11,007 bases of DNA from CAYVMN01 sp964452575. Lineage in GTDB: Bacteria; Desulfobacterota; DSM-4660; Desulfatiglandales; Desulfatiglandaceae. Each line of letters opens with the position of its first letter. Position 1 is the first letter of the stretch. Positions 5,442 through 11,007 of the stretch are shown here, in pieces. The stretch spans positions 1-11,007 of the forward strand of contig CAYVMN010000153.1 in NCBI GenBank assembly GCA_964452575.1. Reading direction: 5' to 3'. The position numbers and the translations under genes are program-made. The notes beneath the pieces were generated by a model. It was not told where the DNA came from and made no database searches. It worked only from the letters and a program-made list of their open reading frames with translations.

Positions 5442-7526
5442 ATGGATGATGAAGATATAAGGGTAGGTGTATTTGTCTGTGACTGCGGATCCAATATTGC
5501 TGGCGTAGTGGATGTGCCACAGGTAGTTGAGTATGCAAGGGGCCTCCCTCACGTGGCCTTCGCCGATGAGGGAAGATGGTCATGCTCTGTGGATGCCCTC
5601 AGCGCTATGCAGGAGTCAATCAAGGAACATAGGCTCAATCGTGTGGTCATTGCCTCTTGCACCCCAAGGACCCACGAACCCCTCTTCAAACGGACCGTAA
5701 AAGAGGCAGGATTGAACCCTTACCTGCTCGAATTCGTGAGCATACGAGAACAGGTCTCCTGGGTACACATGAATGAACCCGAGGTGGCCACGGAGAAGGC
5801 AAAGGACCTTATCAAGATGGGGGTGGCCAAGGCGGTGCTCCTGGAGGAGGGCGAGGAGATCAGGCTTCCCGTCAAGACTGAGTGTCTTATCATTGGTGGG
5901 GGAGTGGCAGGCATGAATGCGGCCCTCAATATCGCTCGGCAGGGTTTTAATGCGATAATCGTGGAAAAGAAGCTGAACCTCGGGGGCCTCTTAAACGAGC
6001 TGAGCTCAGTAGCCCATGATAATAATGAGATGCCTGCCGCAGATATAATCAAGGTAATGGGTGATTTAGTAGGGTCTCATCCCAATATAAAGATATACAC
6101 GGATTCCGAGATAGAGGCGGTGGAAGGCTACATAGGGAACTACAAGGTCACCGTCAGGCCCAACAGCGGCGGCCCGGCCGAGTCCCTGGATATATCCACT
6201 ATTATCCTGGCCACCGGGATGGAGGAAATCGAGCCAGAAGGACATTACGGATATGGGACTGATCCACGGGTTATCACACAGCTTCAGCTTGAAAGACTAT
6301 TGAAGACTTCGGACCTCGGACCTCGGACCTCGGACTTCCAAATAAAGGATGTGGTTATCGTTAATTGCATCAATTCGAAGAATGAGACACGGGGTTGTTG
6401 CAATATTGGGTGCCCCGTCTCGGTCAAGAATGCCCTCGCACTCAAAAAGCTAGATAAGAATATTAACGTTCATATCCTTTACAGGGATCTCAGCATGGTA
6501 AAGGAGGAGCATTTTCACCTGGATGCTGCCAAGGAAGCAGGGGTAAAATTCATACGATTCCCCGACCACCGTTATCCAGAGGTGACGAGTCAAAATGGCA
6601 GGCTGGCGGTAAGGGTCCATGACATACTCATCGGAAGGGAGCTTAACATCCATTCCGACCTGCTTGTGCTCACTACGGCCTTTAGGGGGAACGATACCGT
6701 GGATCAAATGAAGGGCCTTCTCAAGGTGTCTGCCAATCCGGACGGCTTTTTTCAGGAGGCCCACGTAAAACTGGGTCCAGTAGACTTCCCTGCGGATGGT
6801 ATCTCCCTCTGCGGCTGTGCAAAATCCCCCAAGAGATACCGGGAGAGCTGTGAAGAGGGGATCGCTGCTGCCATGAGGGCTTCTATTCCCATGAGAAACG
6901 GCTTCATCAAGGCAGAGGGCATCGTAGCCCACATCGACCTTGCCAATTGTAATAACTGCGGCCTCTGCTACAAACGATGCCCCTACAGCGCCATCCAGCT
7001 GGAGGAGGAGAAACCCGCTGTGATAAAGGCCCTCTGCAAGGGGTGTGGTCTGTGTGCAGCCGACTGCCCCAAGGAATGTATCCGCATTGTACACTACTCG
7101 GACGAACAGCTTCTTGCCCAGGTGGAGGCCGCCCTGGAGGAAAACCCCCATAAGAAGATACTGGGCTTTGTGTGTCACTGGTGTGCACTGGGCGGGGTGG
7201 ACATGGCCGGTGTAAGCCGGCTTCAATACCCGCCCCACGCACGGCTTATAAGGGTAATGTGCTCTGCACGGGTTCCAATTAAGTTGATTGAGCGGGGATT
7301 TGAGTTGGGTGCAGCAGGGATACTGGTGGCAGGATGTGAGTTTCCGACCTGCCACTACATAGTCGGCAACTATGCCTGTGAGAGCAGGGTGAAGCGAGCG
7401 AAGAAGAGACTTTCCAAGAGGGGATATGACCCGGAGAGACTATGGAACGTCTGGTGCTCTGCCGCGGACGGACCAAAGTTTGCGAATACCATGAGGGAGA
7501 TGGCGAGGCAACTTGACCTTCACTGA
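5442..7526 (+). CDS. HdrA-MvhD fusion flavoprotein (QmoB-like)
   Basis: This 694-aa protein has an HdrA N-terminal domain (VGVFVCDCGSNI at 8-19, then SCTPRTHEPLF at 72-82). An FAD domain follows (GGGVAG at 152-157), without the CxxC-bearing ferredoxin insert seen in the upstream HdrA. Two C-terminal [4Fe-4S] motifs are C503/506/509/513 and C532/535/538/542. An MvhD-type domain comes last (C578, C581, C607, C632, C637; GCEFPTCHY at 631-639). This order recalls QmoB. MvhD feeds electrons into HdrA in hydrogenase-linked complexes, so the fusion joins an entry cluster to a flavin. The mid-protein cysteines are C309, C319, C320, C324, reversed relative to the usual C...CxxxCC. Residues about 289-298 (TSDLGPRTSD) are encoded by a 7-bp repeat. 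I chose ATG 5442 because GGGGA lies 5 bases upstream and it sits close to the conserved start; ATG 5430 in the same frame adds four residues but lacks a ribosome site. The gene ends 14 bp before the next one. Confidence 0.92.
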   Translation: MDDEDIRVGVFVCDCGSNIAGVVDVPQVVEYARGLPHVAFADEGRWSCSVDALSAMQESIKEHRLNRVVIASCTPRTHEPLFKRTVKEAGLNPYLLEFVSIREQVSWVHMNEPEVATEKAKDLIKMGVAKAVLLEEGEEIRLPVKTECLIIGGGVAGMNAALNIARQGFNAIIVEKKLNLGGLLNELSSVAHDNNEMPAADIIKVMGDLVGSHPNIKIYTDSEIEAVEGYIGNYKVTVRPNSGGPAESLDISTIILATGMEEIEPEGHYGYGTDPRVITQLQLERLLKTSDLGPRTSDFQIKDVVIVNCINSKNETRGCCNIGCPVSVKNALALKKLDKNINVHILYRDLSMVKEEHFHLDAAKEAGVKFIRFPDHRYPEVTSQNGRLAVRVHDILIGRELNIHSDLLVLTTAFRGNDTVDQMKGLLKVSANPDGFFQEAHVKLGPVDFPADGISLCGCAKSPKRYRESCEEGIAAAMRASIPMRNGFIKAEGIVAHIDLANCNNCGLCYKRCPYSAIQLEEEKPAVIKALCKGCGLCAADCPKECIRIVHYSDEQLLAQVEAALEENPHKKILGFVCHWCALGGVDMAGVSRLQYPPHARLIRVMCSARVPIKLIERGFELGAAGILVAGCEFPTCHYIVGNYACESRVKRAKKRLSKRGYDPERLWNVWCSAADGPKFANTMREMARQLDLH
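6308..6335. repeat. Intragenic 7-bp tandem repeat, TTCGGAC then three CTCGGAC
   Basis: There are four head-to-tail heptamers, of which the last three are perfect CTCGGAC. They lie inside the HdrA-MvhD gene and encode part of the TSDLGPRTSD stretch just before the second Rossmann strand. Because 7 is not a multiple of 3, gain or loss of one unit would shift the frame. Confidence 0.85.
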
Positions 7527-7540
7527 GGGGTTGAAGAGAT

Positions 7541-9295
7541 ATGAATGGTGATCCGGCATTGGCTGAGAAGTTCAATGACGTTTCTATGTTCAGGACGTGC
7601 GAGCAGTGCGGTTGTTGCAGTTCCGCATGCCCAATCACCGGCGTAAATGGCTTCAATGTAAGGAGGATCGTAAGGCACATAGAGCTTGATCTCGTTGATG
7701 AGATAGCGGGTACGCCCTACCCATGGGCCTGCACCACCTGCGGCAGATGTGAGGGTGTATGTCCCAACGGCATAGCCATCCTAGATATCATAAGACCTCT
7801 TCGCTCCATGTCTCCCGAGGAGTTCGTACCGGAGGGCCCGGCGCCGTGCACAAATGCGTGCCCCGCCGGGATAGATGTCCCGGGATATATTAGACTTATA
7901 GCACAGGGGAAAGAAAGAGAGGCCTATCAATTGATCCTGGAGAGGGTTCCTTTCCCCGGCATTCTGGGGAGGGTGTGTACCCATCCCTGCGAAGATAGTT
8001 GCCGGAGAGGCGAGGTCAATCAGGCCATTTCCATATGTGCGCTCAAGCGATTTGCCGCGGATAAGGCAGGGGGCCTGGCTGAAGGGGTCCCGCATGTGGC
8101 AGCTGATACTGGCCACAGGGTGGCCGTAATCGGATCCGGCCCTGCCGGCCTGACTGCTGCGTTCTATCTGAGAAAAAAGGGCCATCGGGTTACCATCTTT
8201 GAGGCAAGGCCCAGGCCAGGGGGGATGATGAGGTATGGAATCCCTCGATACAGGCTACCCGAGGAGGTACTCGAAAGAGAGATCGATCATGTCCTGGGCA
8301 TGGGGATGAGGCTTGAGACCGGTAAGATACTGGGCAAAGACTTTGATCTGGGCCAGCTGAAGGAGGAAGGCTTTGAGGCGGTCTTCATGGCCCTGGGTCT
8401 TCAGAGGAGCAGAAGGATAGAACTGGAAGGGGTAGGATCGGATGATGTCCTGTGGGGGATCGATTTTCTAATAGATCTAAACTCGGGGAAGGGGATCAGC
8501 CTGAAGGATAGGGTGCTGGTCGTGGGCGGAGGTAATGTGGCGGTGGATGTGGCCCTTAGCGCCCTGAGAGTAGGGGCCAAGGAGGTGACCCTTGCCTGCC
8601 TTGAGAGCAGGGAGGAGATGCCTGCAAACCCGTGGGAGATTGAAATCGCAGTTGAGGAGGGAGTAAGACTGATGCCCTCCTGGGGACCCCACCGTATCAT
8701 TGGGAAAGATGGGAGGGTGACAGGGGTAGAGCTTGTCAGATGTACCGCGGTCTTTGATGGGCAAGGGAACTTCTGCCCTGCCTTTGATGCTACCAAGGAG
8801 ACGGTTGAGGCGGATCAGGTCATATTGGCCATAGGCCAGACTGCTGACCTTTCCTGCCTTGGCAGCAAAGATCCATTAAAGGTCGAAAAGGATTTGATAG
8901 TGGCAGATCCCGAGTCCCAGGAGACAGCCCTCCCCGGTATTTTTGCCGGAGGCGATGTGGTTGCCGGGCCCGGCACCATCATACAGGCAATCGCCGCAGG
9001 GAGGAGGGCTGCGGCCGCCATAGATCGGTATCTAGGTGGGGATGGAAACGTTGTAGAATGCGGAAGGCAGAAGGCAGAAGGCGGAGGTAAGGGGCAGGGA
9101 TATGATGGGAAGAGGGAAAAGGGGTTTGCAGACCTTGGACGGGTAGAGACTTTGACCCTGTCACTTTCAGAGAGGCATAAGGGGTTTGGAGAGGCAGAAC
9201 TCTGTTTGAGTGACGACCAGGCAAGAATGGAGGCAAGGCGATGTCTCCAGTGCGATCTTGAGCTGGCCTTGTCAAGAAATGCCCAAGATGAATAG
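7541..9295 (+). CDS. HdrC-type ferredoxin domain fused to GltD-like NAD(P)H:FAD oxidoreductase
   Basis: This is a 584-aa fusion. Residues 1-90 are an HdrC-like double cluster domain (C20, C23, C26, C30 and C64, C67, C70, C74). Residues 100-180 are the Fe-S domain of GltD/NfnB-type proteins (C103, C107, C146, C150, C154). Then come an FAD motif GSGPAG (198-203), an NAD(P) motif GGGNVAVD (329-336), AIGQ (430-433) and the FAD-closing GIFAGGDVVAGPGTI (466-480). A tail ends with EARRCLQCD (565-573). Members pass electrons between NAD(P)H, FAD and Fe-S clusters in the cytoplasm. The fusion supplies both a pyridine-nucleotide site and an HdrC-type wire to the HdrA proteins encoded just upstream; no HdrB catalytic subunit is encoded. 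About 60 residues (500-560) before the last cysteine motif look like a low-complexity insert, part of it encoded by a 7-bp repeat. Start ATG 7541 follows GAGGGG at 7525-7530. Confidence 0.92.
   Translation: MNGDPALAEKFNDVSMFRTCEQCGCCSSACPITGVNGFNVRRIVRHIELDLVDEIAGTPYPWACTTCGRCEGVCPNGIAILDIIRPLRSMSPEEFVPEGPAPCTNACPAGIDVPGYIRLIAQGKEREAYQLILERVPFPGILGRVCTHPCEDSCRRGEVNQAISICALKRFAADKAGGLAEGVPHVAADTGHRVAVIGSGPAGLTAAFYLRKKGHRVTIFEARPRPGGMMRYGIPRYRLPEEVLEREIDHVLGMGMRLETGKILGKDFDLGQLKEEGFEAVFMALGLQRSRRIELEGVGSDDVLWGIDFLIDLNSGKGISLKDRVLVVGGGNVAVDVALSALRVGAKEVTLACLESREEMPANPWEIEIAVEEGVRLMPSWGPHRIIGKDGRVTGVELVRCTAVFDGQGNFCPAFDATKETVEADQVILAIGQTADLSCLGSKDPLKVEKDLIVADPESQETALPGIFAGGDVVAGPGTIIQAIAAGRRAAAAIDRYLGGDGNVVECGRQKAEGGGKGQGYDGKREKGFADLGRVETLTLSLSERHKGFGEAELCLSDDQARMEARRCLQCDLELALSRNAQDE
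9061..9088. repeat. Intragenic 7-bp tandem repeat, CGGAAGG / CAGAAGG / CAGAAGG / CGGAGGT
   Basis: Four heptamers, the middle two perfect and the outer two degenerate, lie in the 3' part of the HdrC-GltD gene and encode the GRQKAEGGG stretch (residues 508-516). They fall after the last conserved FAD motif and before the terminal cysteine motif, a place that could tolerate an insert. Confidence 0.75.
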
Positions 9296-9313
9296 CATGC
9301 GAAGGATGACTCA

Positions 9314-10198
9314 GTGACCTATGATAGCTCACATGCGGCTGAACCCACGGCCCGCCTCTTTATCACCATGATGCTCAACTTTGGGATCACAGTTGCGGAG
9401 GTGATCGGCGGGATTGTATCCGGCAGTCTGTCCCTGATCTCGGATGCCCTGCACAATTTCAGTGACGGTATCGCGATCATTGTTGCCTATATTGCCATTC
9501 GGCTGAGTGAACGTGCCAGGACTGAGAACTACACCTTCGGATTGAAGAGGACCGAGATTATTGCAGCCGTTATAAACGCCTCAGTCTTGATTGCCATCTG
9601 TTTCTTTCTGATCAGGGAGGCCTACGGGCGATTCATGAGCCCCGAGCCGATTCGAGGCGCCCTGATGATAGGGGTAGCCGGTATCGGGTTGTTCGCCGAT
9701 ATCATCGGGACCCTTTTGCTGCGAAAGGGATCCAGGGACAACTTGAATATCCGGGCAGCCTATCTTCACCTCTTCAGTGATGCGGTTTCGAGCATGGCCG
9801 TTATCGTTGGTGGGATATTCATTTACCTTTTCGATGTGTATTGGGTGGATCCATTGCTGACGGTCCTCATATCGCTCTATGTCCTCAAAGGGAGCTTCGA
9901 TATCATCAAAGAGGCAACGAACGTAATTATGATGGGTTCCCCCAGATCTATTTCCCTGAGGGAGATCCAGAAGAGCGTGGAAGCCATTCCGGGCGTCAGG
10001 AATATCCACCATGTCCACGTCTGGATGCTCAACGAGAGAAACATCCAGTTTGAGGCACATGTGGATATAGAGGATATGATGGTGAGTGAGAGCGAAAGAG
10101 TCAGGGAGGAGATCGAAGACCGATTGCGGCTCCACAATATCAGTCATGTCACCCTGCAATTTGAGTGCGACAGCTGTGATTCCAAGGCCTTGATCTAA
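9314..10198 (+). CDS. CDF-family cation (probably Zn2+) exporter, ZitB/CzcD type
   Basis: This 294-aa inner-membrane protein has six predicted membrane segments (about 13-35, 41-62, 80-103, 116-137, 150-172, 178-195) and a cytoplasmic C-terminal domain (about 210-294, VRNIHHVHVWMLNERN at 228-243). The transport site has the pattern typical of Zn-selective members: HNFSD (H47, D51) in segment 2 and HLFSD (H152, D156) in segment 5. These proteins export Zn2+ or similar metals in exchange for protons. The long His-rich N-terminus or loop seen in many relatives is absent. The start is GTG 9314 with GAAGGA at 9301-9306 and a 7-base spacer. It is only 18 bp from the HdrC-GltD stop, so it may share a transcript, although its function looks unrelated to the redox genes. 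Confidence 0.95.
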   Translation: MTYDSSHAAEPTARLFITMMLNFGITVAEVIGGIVSGSLSLISDALHNFSDGIAIIVAYIAIRLSERARTENYTFGLKRTEIIAAVINASVLIAICFFLIREAYGRFMSPEPIRGALMIGVAGIGLFADIIGTLLLRKGSRDNLNIRAAYLHLFSDAVSSMAVIVGGIFIYLFDVYWVDPLLTVLISLYVLKGSFDIIKEATNVIMMGSPRSISLREIQKSVEAIPGVRNIHHVHVWMLNERNIQFEAHVDIEDMMVSESERVREEIEDRLRLHNISHVTLQFECDSCDSKALI

Positions 10199-10244
10199 AT
10201 CTTTCTCGCTTCCTTCCATTTCATAGTGCAGATCGAGGATTATA

Positions 10245-10742
10245 ATGGCTTCCAAAACGGCTCAAGAGCATAATCAGGACCTGAGGAGACTTGCTGAAGA
10301 GATCATAAACGGACAGAGCACCATGACCCTTGCCACGGCCAGGGGAGATGTGGCCTGGGCGGCGGCCGTCTACTACGTGTATCTGAACTCCTGTTTCTAC
10401 TTCTTTTCTGACCCTGAATCCAGACACATCCAGGAATCTCTTTCGAGCGGCCAGGCATCTGCCGCGATCCATGCTGCAGCATCCACCTGGAGTGAGATCC
10501 GGGGCATTCAGATGTCTGGCAAAATCCGGGCAGTCTCCGTGGGGTCTGAGGCCGTCAAGGCTGTCCGGTACTACCTGAAGAAATTTACATTTACAGAGGA
10601 ATTCTTCGACCCCGGCCAACCCCTGGACCTGGCTGCCTTTGTAAAACGGTTCAAGGTGAGGCTCTACAAATTCCAACCCTCTCTAATCTACTATCTTGAT
10701 AATGGAATACGCTTTGGATTCAGAGAGGAAGTGATTTTCTGA
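10245..10742 (+). CDS. PNPOx-like split-barrel protein, YhbP/HugZ-like, putative flavin binder
   Basis: This 165-aa protein has the split beta-barrel pattern of the pyridoxamine-5'-phosphate-oxidase-like superfamily: STMTLATARGDVAWAAAVYY (25-44), FYFFSDPESRH (51-61), WSEIRGIQMSGKI (82-94) and a closing YKFQPSLIYYLDN (141-153). Members usually bind FMN or F420 (some bind heme) and act on small substrates or as flavin reductases. It looks closest to the small YhbP group, which is poorly characterised. No signal peptide is present, so it should be cytoplasmic. Start ATG 10245 has GAGGA at 10235-10239 with a 5-base spacer. It lies 46 bp after the CDF gene, so co-transcription is possible. The exact substrate cannot be told. 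Confidence 0.88.
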   Translation: MASKTAQEHNQDLRRLAEEIINGQSTMTLATARGDVAWAAAVYYVYLNSCFYFFSDPESRHIQESLSSGQASAAIHAAASTWSEIRGIQMSGKIRAVSVGSEAVKAVRYYLKKFTFTEEFFDPGQPLDLAAFVKRFKVRLYKFQPSLIYYLDNGIRFGFREEVIF

Positions 10743-10952
10743 AATGATTCCTTTTGAACTGTGAATTGAAATGGAGAGGAAAAGGGTCAGGAGCAGGGAC
10801 CTGCGGGCCAAGAAAAAGGTTCTATGTAGACCTCTACGAAAGATTTACAGCCCCTTGATGTCTCTAAATAGAAGATGTTAGCATGCCATTCAGATTTTTT
10901 TGTGGATTCACTGATGCATTTAGATCATAAAGGGCACTAGAAAGGAGAAGAA

Positions 10953-11007
10953 ATGATTCACGTGATAGCTACCATTGAATTGAAGCCGGGGTGCAGAGGG
11001 GCATATC
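10953..11007 (+). CDS. Start of an ABM-domain (YgiN-like) monooxygenase-family protein, cut by the window end
   Basis: Only 18 codons are visible (MIHVIATIELKPGCRGAY). The opening strand followed by KPGCRxA(Y/F) is typical of small antibiotic-biosynthesis-monooxygenase/YgiN-like proteins of about 95-105 residues, which act on quinols or similar aromatic compounds or have unknown roles. A strong ribosome site, AAGGAG (10942-10947), precedes ATG 10953 by 5 bases. The 210-bp gap before it (10743-10952) is AT-richer than its surroundings. The best promoter-like pair I can find there is TTTACA (10844-10849) with a poor AATAGA (10867-10872). I do not see a terminator, only a T-run near 10895-10901 without a stem. 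Confidence 0.6.
   Translation, partial: MIHVIATIELKPGCRGAY

Noticed and set aside
5442..7526. Selenocysteine (in-frame TGA) in the MvhD part, as in some MvhD/BamF-type proteins
   Set aside because: The frame has no internal TGA; the relevant positions are plain cysteines (C578, C581, C607, C632, C637).
3738..9295. A complete QmoABC complex
   Set aside because: The first two proteins resemble QmoA and QmoB in layout. The third is a soluble HdrC-GltD fusion with no membrane segments, not QmoC, and no APS reductase or sulfite-reduction gene is in view.
9841..10053. Plus-strand 70-codon frame inside the CDF gene
   Set aside because: It is out of frame within a secure gene and has no ribosome site or motif.

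Overview
The window reads as a piece of an anaerobic bacterial chromosome. It is most likely from the Desulfobacterota ('deltaproteobacteria': sulfate reducers, syntrophs or anaerobic aromatic/fatty-acid degraders). This is an inference from gene content: an old-yellow-enzyme-type flavin reductase, small ferredoxins, two HdrA-like flavoproteins, an MvhD fusion and a GltD-like fusion. The dispersed inverted repeats and 7-bp tandem repeats between and inside genes are also, in my recollection, common in such genomes. All recognisable genes lie on the + strand.

Layout. 1-77 is one end of a dispersed inverted-repeat element, the rest of which lies upstream of the window. 103-9295 is a tight gene series: a TMADH/2,4-dienoyl-CoA-reductase-like enzyme (103-2094); an unrecognised 176-aa protein (2109-2639); a 2[4Fe-4S] ferredoxin (2655-2861); a methylmalonyl-CoA-epimerase-like VOC protein (2906-3340); a second 2[4Fe-4S] ferredoxin (3366-3575); a short HdrA-like flavoprotein with many cysteines (3738-5090); an HdrA-MvhD fusion (5442-7526); and an HdrC-GltD fusion (7541-9295). 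A 307-bp MITE-like element (5097-5403) sits between the two HdrA-type genes and splits a tandem array of 7-bp units. Two more 7-bp arrays lie inside coding sequence, at 6308-6335 and 9061-9088. Downstream are a CDF-family zinc/cation exporter (9314-10198), a YhbP/PNPOx-like flavin-binding protein (10245-10742) and the first 18 codons of an ABM-domain protein (10953 to the window end).

Working model (inference). The last three genes of the series form a soluble electron-transfer hub. The GltD-like module would exchange electrons with NAD(P)H. HdrC, MvhD and ferredoxin-type Fe-S clusters would pass them on, and an HdrA FAD could split or merge them. The two small ferredoxins would be the low-potential carriers, and the OYE-like enzyme would be the terminal reductase or dehydrogenase for an unsaturated, probably CoA-bound, substrate. 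No HdrB-type CCG protein, hydrogenase subunit or membrane subunit is visible, so this is neither a classical heterodisulfide reductase nor a complete Qmo complex. The OYE-like and epimerase-like proteins both lack catalytic or metal-binding histidines of their best-known relatives, so the substrate cannot be named from the sequence.
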